Source: an uncultured Acetatifactor sp.
GTDB taxonomy: Bacteria; Bacillota; Clostridia; Lachnospirales; Lachnospiraceae
Assembly: GCA_910588225.1 (NCBI GenBank)
Contig: CAJUQT010000002.1
Coordinates: 89,626-153,625 of the forward strand
DNA: 64,000 nt
Reading direction: 5' to 3'
Positions 42,902-51,548 of the stretch are shown here, piece after piece. Each line of letters opens with the position of its first letter. Position 1 is the stretch's first letter. Under the pieces are notes generated by a model. That model searched no databases, was not told where the DNA came from, and saw only the letters and a list, made by a program, of their open reading frames with translations. The translations under genes and the position numbers were made by a program.

Positions 42902-43877
42902 CCCCATGAACAGCACACTCACAACTGGATGCCCGAAAGGCGCACAAAATGGCACTCCTGCCACTGATAAGGGAAAAGACAGATACCGTCCTCATGAGGT
43001 ATCTCCTGCCACAAGTGCGGCGGCACCGAGACTTTCCAGAAAACGCCTGCTCGCGCTGGAAGCAGAACTTTCCGACCTCGACTGGCAGGTTCTGGAGACC
43101 ATCGGCCAGTGCCGGGCAGTCCTTGGAAAACAGATACGGCGGCTCTATTTTACAAGTGGCACCAGCAAGAATGCTAACACCACTGCCGCCAACCGCCGCC
43201 TGAAAGCCCTGTCGGATATGGGGCTGATCGCCGCCGTCAACCGGAAGGTGGACTGCCGCAGCCGCGGCTATGTTGCATACATTTATTACCTGACCGAAGC
43301 CGGGGAGCATATCCTGCAGATACACCGCCATGAGCCGGAGGTCAGGAAACGCAACCTTGAGCCGTCGGTCGCAACGCTGAAGCATACGGTTTCCGTGGTT
43401 GAGTGCTATGTACTCGCAGTGGAAACCTGCCGGGGAGAGGATATGAAGCTGACGGAAATCCAAATGGAGCCGGAATGCTGGCGGCCATACCAAGGCGGCT
43501 ACAAGAACCGCATCCTGAAGCCAGACCTTGCCATCGTCACGGAAAAGCAGGACTGGATGAGCCACGAGGAGACGTGGTATGAGCTGCGCTGGTTTATCGA
43601 GGTAGACCTGAACACGGAGGATATCCAGACCATCATCGGGAAATGCCACCGCTATTATGAATACTACAGGAGCGACACCGAACAGCGCCTGCACGGCGAC
43701 GTTTTCCCGCTGGTGGCCTGGATTGTAAAGACCGAAGCAAGGAAACGCTCGCTGATCCGGCACATCCGGGAGACTTTCCCGCAGTACCCGCGTATCTTTG
43801 CGGTGATCCTGCCGGATGAGTTTACCGCCATGCTCCGGGACGAACTGGAAATGGAGGAATGCATATGCCCGCTTTGA
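42894..43877 (+). CDS. Replication-relaxation family protein
   Basis: The 327-residue protein matches the replication-relaxation family (PF13814). A winged-helix region (LSDLDWQVLETIGQCRAVLGKQIRRLYF, then NRRLKALSDMGLI) is followed by YYLTEAGE and a nuclease-like core (KPDLAIV, WFIEVDLNTED, KCHRYYEYYRS). Members act in plasmid and element replication or DNA relaxation and often accompany coupling ATPases. The first 40 residues are disordered. The start overlaps the ATPase stop by 8 nt, showing coupling. The family assignment is good; the exact reaction is not established. Confidence 0.88.
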   Translation: MNNPMNSTLTTGCPKGAQNGTPATDKGKDRYRPHEVSPATSAAAPRLSRKRLLALEAELSDLDWQVLETIGQCRAVLGKQIRRLYFTSGTSKNANTTAANRRLKALSDMGLIAAVNRKVDCRSRGYVAYIYYLTEAGEHILQIHRHEPEVRKRNLEPSVATLKHTVSVVECYVLAVETCRGEDMKLTEIQMEPECWRPYQGGYKNRILKPDLAIVTEKQDWMSHEETWYELRWFIEVDLNTEDIQTIIGKCHRYYEYYRSDTEQRLHGDVFPLVAWIVKTEARKRSLIRHIRETFPQYPRIFAVILPDEFTAMLRDELEMEECICPL

Positions 43878-43925
43878 TGTTTTTGACTTATTTGCCAGGA
43901 TGAAGACAGGAAGGAGGGAAAGGAC

Positions 43926-44372
43926 ATGATGTCTGAACAGGAAAAACAATATATCGTGAGACAAAGGGCTTTGGGGAAGAGCTTCTCCCAGATTGGCCGG
44001 GAGATTGGGCGCGGCGAGAGCTCCGTGCGTTATGCCTTTCACCACAGCGTGGATACAGAACTGGAAGCGGGTAAAGCCGCACACCTGACGGCTTTGGGCA
44101 AAGAAGCGCCCATCGCGCCCAAATGTAAATACTGCGGCAGGGATTTTGCGAAGCCCGCCCTGGGCGGCAAGCGGCTGTTCTGCTCAGACCACTGCCGGAA
44201 CGCATGGTGCAATGAGCAGAAGCGCCGCACCCCTTACAGCCGGGTCTGCGAGCAGTGCGGGTGTGAGTTCACCGCCTTTGGCAACCCGCATAAACGGTTC
44301 TGTAGCCGGAAATGTTTTGCCGACAGCCAGAAGGCTGTACAGGCAGATAAATGTGGGGAGGTGCGGTTATGA
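43926..44372 (+). CDS. HTH protein with two zinc fingers
   Basis: The 148-residue protein has an N-terminal helix-turn-helix of transposase/resolvase type (QRALGKSFSQIGREIGRGESSVRYAFH, about 12-38). Two similar zinc modules follow, CKYCGRDF...RLFCSDHCRNAWC (about 68-97) and CEQCGCEF...KRFCSRKCF (about 108-135). It probably binds DNA as an element regulator or recombination accessory. AAGGAGGG lies about 8 nt before the double ATG. Its stop overlaps the next gene (ATGA). Confidence 0.8.
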   Translation: MMSEQEKQYIVRQRALGKSFSQIGREIGRGESSVRYAFHHSVDTELEAGKAAHLTALGKEAPIAPKCKYCGRDFAKPALGGKRLFCSDHCRNAWCNEQKRRTPYSRVCEQCGCEFTAFGNPHKRFCSRKCFADSQKAVQADKCGEVRL

Positions 44373-44548
44373 CAGCTTTTGAACGCCAGCTTAAGTACCA
44401 TGCCCTCTGCTGCATGACGGATGATCTGCTGGGGCAGGGGCTTATTACGCTCAGTGAGTACCACCGGATCTTACAGAAATTATCACAGGATTACCTCGGC
44501 GGCAGTGCACCGCCGGGAAAGGAGGAAGATGTAATAAATAAGATGTAA
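44369..44548 (+). CDS. Small SHOCT-like protein
   Basis: The 59-residue protein has AFERQLKYHALCCMTDDLLGQG and LITLSEYHRILQKLSQDY. This is a short helix pair like the SHOCT motif found at the ends of many element-encoded proteins. GGGGAGG lies about 7 nt upstream, and the ATG overlaps the stop of the zinc-finger gene. It is followed by a 104-nt gap before the amidoligase. Role unknown; oligomerisation is the usual guess for such motifs. Confidence 0.7.
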   Translation: MTAFERQLKYHALCCMTDDLLGQGLITLSEYHRILQKLSQDYLGGSAPPGKEEDVINKM

Positions 44549-44652
44549 CTTCAACAACTAAACAACTGCGAGCGGTACACCGGGGATTTCTTTCTGCGGT
44601 GTGCCGCAGACCTCCCGTGACCGCCAAAATCAAAAAAGGAGGTGGACTACAG

Positions 44653-45600
44653 TTGTTTACACACAAATTTGGCATTGAGGTGGAATTTACCGGCATCACC
44701 CGGGAAAAAGCAGCCCATGCAGCCGCAGATTACCTGCGCGGCAGAACAAGGTATGCCGGAGGCTATTATGAAGCCTACGAGGTGACTGCGCCGGACGGGC
44801 GGGTCTGGAAGTTCATGTATGACGGCAGCATCAAGTGCCAGAGGAAAAAGAACCGGAGGACTATCAGCGCGGACGGTGATTACAGTGTGGAGATGGTCAG
44901 CCCGATCCTCAGCTACTATGAGGACATCGGCGACATCCAGTCACTGATCAGGAGGTTACGGAAAGCCGGGGGATTCACGAACAATTCCTGCGGCATCCAT
45001 ATCCATCTGGACGGGGGCGAACACACCCCGCGCAGCATCCGCAATTTTGTGAACCTGATTGCCTCGCGCAACGATCTGTTCTATAAAGCATTCCAGATCG
45101 CACCTGACCGGATGAACTACTGCAAGAAGATGGACACTTATCTGGTAGACCAGATGAACCGGCTAAAGCCAGGGACATTCGAGCAGATTGAGAGGATATG
45201 GTATGAGGGGTATGGCGGTAACCGCAACTCCCATTACCACCAGAGCCGCTACCATTTCCTCAATCTCCACAGTTTCTTCCACGGCAACCATACGGTGGAA
45301 CTCAGGGGATTCAATGGAACGCTCCATGCCGGGAAAGTGAGGGCCTATATCGTGTTCGCACTTGCGATGGACCATCAGGCCCTCACCCAGAAGTCGGCAT
45401 ATTACCACAAAGTCCAGGCCGAGAATGAGAAGTTCGCCATGCGCACCTACCTAAACCGCATCGGTTTTATCGGCGAGGAATTTAAGAGCTGTAGGGAGCA
45501 CCTTTACAAACATCTGGACGGTAACGCCGCCTGGCGTTACGGCAGTCGGGAAAATGTCAGGAGCCATATCAGAAACGGAGGGAACGCACATGAAGGATAA
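44653..45600 (+). CDS. Amidoligase (COOH-NH2 ligase, glutamine synthetase-like fold)
   Basis: The 315-residue protein begins FGIEVEFTGITREKAA, the signature of the element-associated amidoligase family (PF12224). FMYDGSI and EMVSPILSY follow, then NNSCGIHIHLDG, then TVELRGFNGTLHAGKVRAYI. These Glu, His and Arg residues form the ATP-metal site of the glutamate-cysteine ligase/glutamine synthetase fold. The enzyme should join an amine to a carboxylate with ATP; the substrate is unknown. I chose TTG 44653 with AAAGGAGGT 9 nt upstream; the frame opens earlier without a ribosome site. It overlaps the cyclotransferase-like gene by 11 nt, a pairing described for this family. Confidence 0.87.
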   Translation: MFTHKFGIEVEFTGITREKAAHAAADYLRGRTRYAGGYYEAYEVTAPDGRVWKFMYDGSIKCQRKKNRRTISADGDYSVEMVSPILSYYEDIGDIQSLIRRLRKAGGFTNNSCGIHIHLDGGEHTPRSIRNFVNLIASRNDLFYKAFQIAPDRMNYCKKMDTYLVDQMNRLKPGTFEQIERIWYEGYGGNRNSHYHQSRYHFLNLHSFFHGNHTVELRGFNGTLHAGKVRAYIVFALAMDHQALTQKSAYYHKVQAENEKFAMRTYLNRIGFIGEEFKSCREHLYKHLDGNAAWRYGSRENVRSHIRNGGNAHEG

Positions 45601-46039
45601 GGAAGGGAAACTGTACATCGCCTACGGCTCCAACCTCAATTTGGAGCAGATGGCGCACCGCTGTCCCACGGCACAGGTTGTAGGGGCAGCGACACTGAAG
45701 AACTGGCGGCTGATGTTCTACTCGGTAGCGACGATTGAACGCCACAAGGGCGGGAAAGTCCCGATCCTGGTCTGGCGCATCCAGCCGCGCGACGAACAGG
45801 CACTTGACCGCTATGAAGGCTGGCCATGCCTCTACCGCAAGGAGAGGCTGCGGGTCACGGTAAATGGACGCCGGGTTTATGCTTTTGTCTACATCATGAA
45901 CACGGAGGGCAGGCGTTACTGCACACCGGGCAGGGGATATCTTGGGACAATCCACCGGGGCTACCTCGATGCGGATTTTGACCGGGAGATTCTGCTGAAA
46001 GCTGTGGAAGATTCGGATAAGGAGGGAAGATCAAAATGA
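45590..46039 (+). CDS. Gamma-glutamylcyclotransferase-like (AIG2/GGCT fold) protein
   Basis: The 149-residue protein has the nucleotide-like loop YGSNL (12-16) and the catalytic glutamate E76 in LDRYEGWPCLY. It matches the GGCT/AIG2 family, which removes gamma-glutamyl groups by cyclisation. ATG 45590 follows GGAGGG and lies within the end of the amidoligase gene, so the two are coupled. Together they suggest a cycle in which a peptide or metabolite is joined through an amide bond and later released. The stop overlaps the next gene (ATGA). Confidence 0.9.
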   Translation: MKDKEGKLYIAYGSNLNLEQMAHRCPTAQVVGAATLKNWRLMFYSVATIERHKGGKVPILVWRIQPRDEQALDRYEGWPCLYRKERLRVTVNGRRVYAFVYIMNTEGRRYCTPGRGYLGTIHRGYLDADFDREILLKAVEDSDKEGRSK

Positions 46040-46230
46040 AACAGATTGTCAGGGAACAAATCCTGAAAGTCCGCAACACAAGGGAAACCAATATGTTCGA
46101 CCGTAACATGGTGATGCAGATTGCTAACCGGGAGGGGTGGTATGAGCTGGTGGCTTATCTTGCTGACAGCGGCAGCCATAAGGAATACGTGCATTTTATC
46201 CTGACCGGCGAAGCGGAAATGGAGGACTGA
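46036..46230 (+). CDS. DUF5049 protein
   Basis: The 64-residue protein reads MKQIVREQILKVRNTRETNMFDRN, then QIANREGWYELVAYL and HFILTGEA. This matches DUF5049, a short family found on Firmicute mobile elements with no known function. Its ATG overlaps the stop of the cyclotransferase-like gene, so it is the third gene of that coupled unit. GGAGGG lies 9 nt upstream. Confidence 0.85.
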   Translation: MKQIVREQILKVRNTRETNMFDRNMVMQIANREGWYELVAYLADSGSHKEYVHFILTGEAEMED

Positions 46231-46323
46231 CATTAGTCCACAATCCGGCATAATATCAAGACTTGATGGAAATGCCGGTCTGAGTGACTAATAGAGTGAC
46301 GCAAAACGAAAGGAGCGGATACT

Positions 46324-46554
46324 ATGGCACAGATGAAGTTCCCAAGCCGGGAAATTGTAGAGAGGATACGGGAACAGTATCCCGCTGGCACAAAGGTAGA
46401 ACTGGTCTCCATGAATGACCCCTACCGCGACATGCCGCCGGGCTTAAAAGGCACCGTAAAATCCGTAGACGACACAGGCACTGTGTTCGTCAACTGGGAA
46501 AACGGTTCCGGCCTCGGCGTGGTATATGGGGAGGATAAAATCAGAAAATTGTAA
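46324..46554 (+). CDS. DUF4314 protein
   Basis: The 76-residue protein has YPAGTKVELVSMNDPYRDMPPGLKG and VDDTGTVFVNWENGSGLGVVYGED. This matches DUF4314, a beta-barrel-like (KOW/SH3-type) small family of mobile elements. AAAGGAGCG precedes the ATG. A strong terminator follows, separating it from the recombinases. Function unknown; the fold suggests protein or RNA contact. Confidence 0.88.
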   Translation: MAQMKFPSREIVERIREQYPAGTKVELVSMNDPYRDMPPGLKGTVKSVDDTGTVFVNWENGSGLGVVYGEDKIRKL

Positions 46555-46564
46555 CTTACAGGCT

Positions 46565-46590
46565 GAGGGGGCGTTTCTGCCCCCTCTTTT
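46565..46590 (+). terminator. Rho-independent terminator
   Basis: GAGGGGGC and GCCCCCTC pair around a 6-nt loop and are followed by TTTT, 10 nt after the DUF4314 stop. It separates the accessory operon from the recombinase genes. Confidence 0.9.
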
Positions 46591-46615
46591 CAACATAAAA
46601 AGGAGATGATGCATT

Positions 46616-47956
46616 ATGAGGATTGAGAAATTAGACAGCCAGATGGCTGTCCCGGAACGCAGAAGGAAACGGGTGGCGGCCTATGTCCGTGTCTCTACGG
46701 AGAAAGAAATGGCGCTGAACTCCCTGGAAAACCAGGCAGAAATTTACACAGCGCAGATTAAGGCAAACCCAGAATGGGCATTTTCCGGTATCTATGAAGA
46801 CCGGGGCATCTCCGGCACTAAGGAGATGCGGCCGGCATTCCAGCAGCTGCTCACGGACTGCCGGGAGGGGAAGATTGACCTGATCCTCACAAAGTCGTTT
46901 ACGCGTTTTGCCCGCAATACCGTGGTGCTTTTGAGTACGCTGCGCGAGCTGAAATCCCTTGGAGTCGATGTCTATTTTGAGAAAGACAACATCCACTCTC
47001 TTTCGGAAACCGGGGAATTTCTCATCACGCTGCTGGCGGCCTATGCACAGGCGGAAAGCTACTCCGCCAGTGAAAACGTCAAGTGGCGGATCAGGAAAGC
47101 CTTTGAAGAGGGGAAGCTTACTGGCGGACGGAGGATTGGCTACCGTATGGAGAACGGCTCCCTGATTATTGTGCCAGAAGAAGCAGAGATTGTCCGGCTC
47201 ATTTATGACAGTTACCTTTCCGGCATGAGTGAAATTGCCATTGCCAGGAAACTCAGCCGCATGGGCATGACGCCGATATGCGGCCAAAAAATCTGGAGCC
47301 GCAGCACAATCCATGACATCCTGAGGAATGAAAAATACGCCGGGAACCTGCTCCTGCAAAAGACCTATGTGGAGAATTATATCAGCAAAAAGCAGAAGAA
47401 AAACAGAGGCGAAAGAACGCAGTATTTGGTAGAAAACAGCCACGAGGCTATCATACCAAAAGAGATGTTTGAAACAGTGCAGGAGGAAATAAAAAAACGG
47501 GCTGAAGCAAACCGACATGAGCACCCGCAGCAGAATACAAAAAAGTATCCATTTTCCGGCATGATTAAATGCGGGCAATGCGGCAGGTATTACCGCCGCC
47601 GGTATCTCCATCCCAGGTCTGCCAAGAAGAAGGCTGTCTGGGTCTGCCGGACATTTGATGCTTATGGCAAAGAGTTCTGCCACAGCCAGCAGATACCGGA
47701 AGACATCCTGACTGCGGAAACAATTAAAGTGCTGGGCAGTGACGATCTGGAAACCGCCGTGCCGGATATGCTTTCGGTGATCTATGTACCAGAGGTCAAC
47801 CATCTGGTCTATGTGTTTCGGGACGGCTCAGAACAGGACGTATTCTGGGAACACCGCTCCCGTAAGGAAAGCTGGACAGAGGAAATGCGGCAGAAAGCGC
47901 GGGAACTGGCTCTTGAACGGAACCGCATAAGAAGGGAGGGAAACAACAATGCCTGA
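46616..47956 (+). CDS. Large serine recombinase (first of pair)
   Basis: The 446-residue protein has an N-terminal resolvase domain with catalytic S27 (AAYVRVSTEKE), GISGTKEMRPAFQQLL and LTKSFTRFARNT. A recombinase domain (RRIGYRMENG to HDILRNEKYAGNLLLQKTY) and a zinc ribbon (IKCGQCGRYYRRRYLHP..., VCRTFDAYGKEFCHS) complete it. The extended C-terminus has little coiled coil. Such enzymes integrate and excise elements through short att cores. AAGGAGATG lies 7 nt before the ATG. It overlaps the second recombinase gene by 8 nt, so both are made together and may act as a heteromeric pair. Confidence 0.95.
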   Translation: MRIEKLDSQMAVPERRRKRVAAYVRVSTEKEMALNSLENQAEIYTAQIKANPEWAFSGIYEDRGISGTKEMRPAFQQLLTDCREGKIDLILTKSFTRFARNTVVLLSTLRELKSLGVDVYFEKDNIHSLSETGEFLITLLAAYAQAESYSASENVKWRIRKAFEEGKLTGGRRIGYRMENGSLIIVPEEAEIVRLIYDSYLSGMSEIAIARKLSRMGMTPICGQKIWSRSTIHDILRNEKYAGNLLLQKTYVENYISKKQKKNRGERTQYLVENSHEAIIPKEMFETVQEEIKKRAEANRHEHPQQNTKKYPFSGMIKCGQCGRYYRRRYLHPRSAKKKAVWVCRTFDAYGKEFCHSQQIPEDILTAETIKVLGSDDLETAVPDMLSVIYVPEVNHLVYVFRDGSEQDVFWEHRSRKESWTEEMRQKARELALERNRIRREGNNNA

Positions 47957-49361
47957 AAAAATCATACGTGTAATCCAGCCGACTGTCAGCCGGCAAAACA
48001 TAGGGGATAATACCGTTACCCCCGCCAAACGCAGAGTGGCAGCCTACGCTCGTGTTTCCACGGACGAGGATGAGCAGCTTAACAGCTATGAGAACCAGAT
48101 CAATTATTACACCCGCTATATCCAGTCCAAACCGGAGTGGGAGTTTGTCGGGCTGTATTCGGACGAAGGGATTTCCGGCCTGAACACCAAAAAACGTGAC
48201 GGCTTCCGGCAGATGGTGGAGGATGCCCTGAATGGGAGAATAGATTTAATCCTCACAAAGTCTATCTCCCGTTTTGCCAGGAACACAGTGGATTCCCTTG
48301 TAACCATCCGCCAACTGAAGGAAAAAGGCGTGGAGGTGTATTTTGAGAAAGAAAATATCTACACGCTGGACAGTAAAGGGGAACTGCTTATCACGATCAT
48401 GAGCTCCATTGCGCAGGAGGAATCTCGCTCCATCAGCGAGAACATTACGTGGGCGAAGCGCAAGAATATGGAGCGCGGCAAGGTAAGCATGTCCTACGGG
48501 CATTTCCTCGGCTACGAAAAAGGGGAAGACGGGAAGCCGCAGATCGTGGAGAAAGAGGCGGAAGTTGTCCGCCGGATCTATAATCTCTATCTCGACGGTA
48601 AGAGTGTCCGTGAGATTGCACGGATTCTAACCGCCGGGGAAGTCCTGACGCCGTCCGGCAAAAATTGCAACTGGAACGTGTCGACCATCATGAGCATCCT
48701 CAGAAATGAGAAGTACAAGGGCGATGCCCTGCTCCAGAAGGTCTATACTGTAGATTTCTTGAACAAGAAGGTAGTAAAGAACACGAATGTCCTGCCGCAG
48801 TATTATGTGGAAAACTCCCACCCTGCCATCATTGACGAAGAGACTTTTGACATGGTGCAGGCGGAACTGGCAAAGCGCGGCGGCTGTAGTCGTGGGCGGC
48901 GGGCAAAATCCGTTTTCGACCGTAAAGTGGTCTGTGGTGACTGCGGGCACTTCTACGGGCAGAAACTCTGGTACTCCGATTCCAGGGAGCGGGTCTATGT
49001 CTGGCGGTGTACCCACAAATATGATACGGAGCCCAACTGCCAGACACCAATCGTAAGGGAAATGGACTTAAAGTCAGCGTTCCTAGCCACGTTCAACCAG
49101 TTCTTACGGTTCAGGGAAGGCTATATTGCTGAGCTGGAAAAACGGGCGGAAACCGCGAAACCCGCAATGGCTGGGGAAATCCGGCGCTACATAAAGTCCC
49201 TGAAAACACAGCCGGAGACCGTCAGGACGTTCAGTGAGAGCGCATTTGCCGCTTTGGTAGATAAAATCACTGTACGGGCAGACGGCCATATGGCGGTGCG
49301 CTATAAGGATGGGATGGAACTCAGCGTCGGCGAAAACAAAGAATGGAGGGACAGCGAATGA
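47949..49361 (+). CDS. Large serine recombinase (second of pair)
   Basis: The 470-residue protein has catalytic S37 (AAYARVSTDEDE), SDEGISGLNTKKRDGFRQM, LTKSISRFARNTVDSL, a recombinase domain (YGHFLGYEKGEDGKPQIV to MSILRNEKYKGDALLQKVY), and a zinc ribbon (VVCGDCGHFYGQKLW, WRCTHKY...NC). It is clearly paralogous to the upstream gene but well diverged. GGGAGGG precedes the ATG inside the upstream gene. Its stop overlaps the following small gene (ATGA). Paired recombinases near one edge usually mark the integration module of an element. All active residues are present. Confidence 0.95.
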   Translation: MPEKIIRVIQPTVSRQNIGDNTVTPAKRRVAAYARVSTDEDEQLNSYENQINYYTRYIQSKPEWEFVGLYSDEGISGLNTKKRDGFRQMVEDALNGRIDLILTKSISRFARNTVDSLVTIRQLKEKGVEVYFEKENIYTLDSKGELLITIMSSIAQEESRSISENITWAKRKNMERGKVSMSYGHFLGYEKGEDGKPQIVEKEAEVVRRIYNLYLDGKSVREIARILTAGEVLTPSGKNCNWNVSTIMSILRNEKYKGDALLQKVYTVDFLNKKVVKNTNVLPQYYVENSHPAIIDEETFDMVQAELAKRGGCSRGRRAKSVFDRKVVCGDCGHFYGQKLWYSDSRERVYVWRCTHKYDTEPNCQTPIVREMDLKSAFLATFNQFLRFREGYIAELEKRAETAKPAMAGEIRRYIKSLKTQPETVRTFSESAFAALVDKITVRADGHMAVRYKDGMELSVGENKEWRDSE

Positions 49362-49633
49362 CAGCGGAAAAACTTTTTGAACTGGCCTGTGTCGGGGATA
49401 CGGAGACACTTGAGGAACTTTACCGGAACGGACAGCATTTAGACGTGGCTTATGAGAAGTTTTGGGAGGAGCACTCCCTTATCATGGGCGCATTCCGCAA
49501 CCGGCAGTGGGACACGGTGCGCTGGCTCCTGGGCTGCGGCGCAAGGCTGACACCGGCCGAACAGGAGGAAATCAATGGCCGTTACCAGAAGATGCGGCTC
49601 ATTGCAGAGATGCAGAAGATTTTTATAAGGTAG
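49358..49633 (+). CDS. Small ankyrin-like helical protein
   Basis: The 91-residue protein has LFELACVGDTETLEELYRNGQHLDV and IMGAFRNRQWDTVRWLLGCGARLT. These are two degenerate ankyrin-like helix pairs (note DTVRWLL..GA). ATG 49358 has GGAGGG 7 nt upstream and overlaps the recombinase stop by 4 nt. Similar small ankyrin-like proteins accompany recombinase genes on Firmicute elements. A protein-binding or modulating role is inferred only. Confidence 0.75.
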   Translation: MTAEKLFELACVGDTETLEELYRNGQHLDVAYEKFWEEHSLIMGAFRNRQWDTVRWLLGCGARLTPAEQEEINGRYQKMRLIAEMQKIFIR

Positions 49634-49719
49634 CATTTATCCGGGAGGGGCATGCGATACATCTTAATGCCGCCTCCCGGAAACTATGTAAAACAAAAAC
49701 TCAAAGGAGGAAAACACAC

Positions 49720-50640
49720 ATGAAACTTACACTGAATGTCGAAAACCGTAAGCCGCTGGTGGATCTGGTCAGCAGATTTGCCGGGGAGGCCGCCGTCTAT
49801 ATGAGGATGCCGACCTGTGCCTACCGGATCGGAGGCTATATGGTGACACGCGATGGGAATCTGGAAGCCCCGGATGACCTGGACATTGCCGCTGTCCATG
49901 CCCTTTATGAGGTTCTGTCGGGCGGTGGGTATCATCCCAAAGAGGCTGAACCTGTGGCTGAAAGCGCCGAAGCAGAGGAAGCGGCAGAACCAAATATCGA
50001 AGACGGAGAAAATGCGGGGGCAGATGAAACAGGGGCTGCAGGGCAGGCAAAAACTGCCAGCACGGCTTCCTCCAATGTTCCCGATACGCTGGAAATTCCC
50101 GGTCTGTCTGCGAATGTCTTGGGGCAGCTCAATGCTCTGCGCACATCCCTGATCAGGGAGATCAACCGCCAGATCAATGGGATTATCCGTGGCGGTGGCG
50201 CGGATGCGCCGCACAGGAGCACGTCTGTCATAAGGGAGAACCCCGGACAGGCAGCAACGTCAGGGGAAACAGCGAGCATCACGCTTTATGGGGACATCAG
50301 CACCCTGCGCGGAACAAAGCCCACGCTCGTCAAATACGGCAATGACACAATCCCTGTGTCTTCCTGGAAACGGGCTTTTGCCGCCGTCCTTGACATCTGT
50401 AATCGGCAGGAACATTATCACGAAGCGCTTCTTTCCGCCCGTAACGAAACAATGGGGCGCAGCCGGAAAGTCATAGCGGATTCTCCGCAGGGAATGTTAT
50501 CTCCCCTGAAAATTGATGACAGCCTTTATATCGAGACGAACTTCAGCACGGAAGCGCTGCTGAAACTGCTGAGGGACCGTATCCTTAACAGGATTGACTT
50601 CGACAGCAGGAGCATCGTCTTTGAATACTGGCGTCCGTAA
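49720..50640 (+). CDS. Element-encoded two-domain protein, unknown
   Basis: The 306-residue protein has an N-terminal domain (about 1-65, VENRKPLVDLVSRFAGEAAVYMRM...CAYRIGGYMVTRDG), an acidic low-complexity linker (about 70-120), and a C-terminal domain (about 190-306). The C-terminal domain reads ITLYGDISTLRG, then VPVSSWKRAFAAVLDICNR-like sequence, then SLYIETNFSTEALLKLLRDRILN. I do not recognise a family. No signal or membrane segment is present. AAAGGAGG lies 9 nt before ATG 49720; the longer frame starting at 49462 overlaps the previous gene and is spurious. It is the last gene before a strong terminator. Confidence 0.78.
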   Translation: MKLTLNVENRKPLVDLVSRFAGEAAVYMRMPTCAYRIGGYMVTRDGNLEAPDDLDIAAVHALYEVLSGGGYHPKEAEPVAESAEAEEAAEPNIEDGENAGADETGAAGQAKTASTASSNVPDTLEIPGLSANVLGQLNALRTSLIREINRQINGIIRGGGADAPHRSTSVIRENPGQAATSGETASITLYGDISTLRGTKPTLVKYGNDTIPVSSWKRAFAAVLDICNRQEHYHEALLSARNETMGRSRKVIADSPQGMLSPLKIDDSLYIETNFSTEALLKLLRDRILNRIDFDSRSIVFEYWRP

Positions 50641-50674
50641 GATGGGGATAGCTCTTTAAGTACATTATTTTAAG

Positions 50675-50699
50675 AAAGACCCGCGGCTGCGGGTCTTTT
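50675..50699. terminator. Strong rho-independent terminator
   Basis: AAAGACCCGC and GCGGGTCTTT pair perfectly around GGCT, with Ts on the right and As on the left, so it can act in both directions. It lies 35 nt after the last recombinase-side gene. Confidence 0.92.
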
Positions 50700-50734
50700 C
50701 CGTATAGCAATCATAAGCTCTATCTTGTATAATA

Positions 50735-51471
50735 ATGTTTATGACTAAAGCAGATATGCGGGTAAAGAAATCACTTGCCAAAATCCGCCATGCCCTTTGC
50801 AAAATCCTTACATCTACGCCGGAACTTACAGACTGCAATTTTACGGTGAGAATTATCGCTAAGGCTGCTGGGGTCAGCCAGTCCACGGTGCGCCGCCGTA
50901 TCCGTCAGTTTGAGCGTAAATCCGGCATAGTAGTGTCCGGGCGGTGTATCTCACCATGGGCTTTGTTTGAACTTTTTAATGCAAAGGTTATGGAAGAATT
51001 TGGTCAGCGCCGGGCTTTCCAGGATAAGATAGGGGCTGGTGAATCGACAGGGGATTTTTTTATGCGGTACTGGCTACTGTTCACCATCACCGCTCCTATA
51101 TCAGTGCGATAGTGAGACATTACGGCAAATGCAGGGTGATCGGGGATATGTTGGAATTGGCGGCAGAACTGCTATGGCGGGATTACCTTAAGGCCAAAGG
51201 TAACAAGGCTGTCCCCTATAAGCGGGGTTTTGTGCAGGCTTACCGTCAATACAGCCACGATCAGCTTTCCCGGATTGTAATAAGGTGGATTCTTGCTTAT
51301 AGCTGCAGTGAGTCCTATTATTATGCCTATATGATGAAACTAAAGCGGGCAGCAGAACTTTTTGCTTTTGGGGAAGACAGTACGGAGAAACTCCGGGTAA
51401 TTTTGGAACGCAAGCCTGCCGCAAAGACTTATTACCCATATGACAAGCGTGAGTGGGATAAGCTGGGGTAA
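50735..51471 (+). pseudogene. HTH (TetR-like) regulator interrupted by a -1 frameshift at a T7 tract
   Basis: The first part (50735-51112) encodes a helix-turn-helix (FTVRIIAKAAGVSQSTVRRRIRQFE) and stops soon after GESTGDFF. The second part (51112-51471) continues as a helical domain of TetR ligand-domain type (SYISAIVRHYGKCRVIGDML...). Adding one T to the T7 run at 51055-51061 joins them as DFFYAVLATVHHHRSYISAI, one protein of about 245 residues. The zero-frame sequence GAT TTT TTT is also a -1 slip heptamer. So this may be a pseudogene, an assembly error, or a gene expressed by slippage. No clear ribosome site precedes the first ATG. Confidence 0.65.
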
Positions 51472-51548
51472 ATCCGCAGTAATCCGCAGAGATGAGCAGT
51501 GATTCGCAAAAATCGCAGAACCTCGCAGTAAATCGCAAAATCCGCAGT
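51471..51548. repeat. Phased (T)CGCA repeat array, about 10-bp period
   Basis: CGCA occurs at 51475, 51485, 51505, 51514, 51524, 51534 and 51543, with AGCA at 51494. These are eight units spaced 9-11 nt apart, mostly within TCCGCAG or ATCGCAA. The spacing is one helical turn, so every motif faces the same side of the DNA. It begins at the stop of the frameshifted regulator. It looks like an iteron array, an operator for cooperative binding, or an element end. No gene is present. Confidence 0.75.

Noticed and set aside
42852..44084. 410-residue minus-strand frame over the replication-relaxation gene
   Set aside because: Antisense to three coupled plus-strand genes. The GC-rich element produces many long shadow frames.
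46631..47803. 390-residue minus-strand frame over the first serine recombinase
   Set aside because: Antisense shadow; the recombinase is intact and motif-complete.
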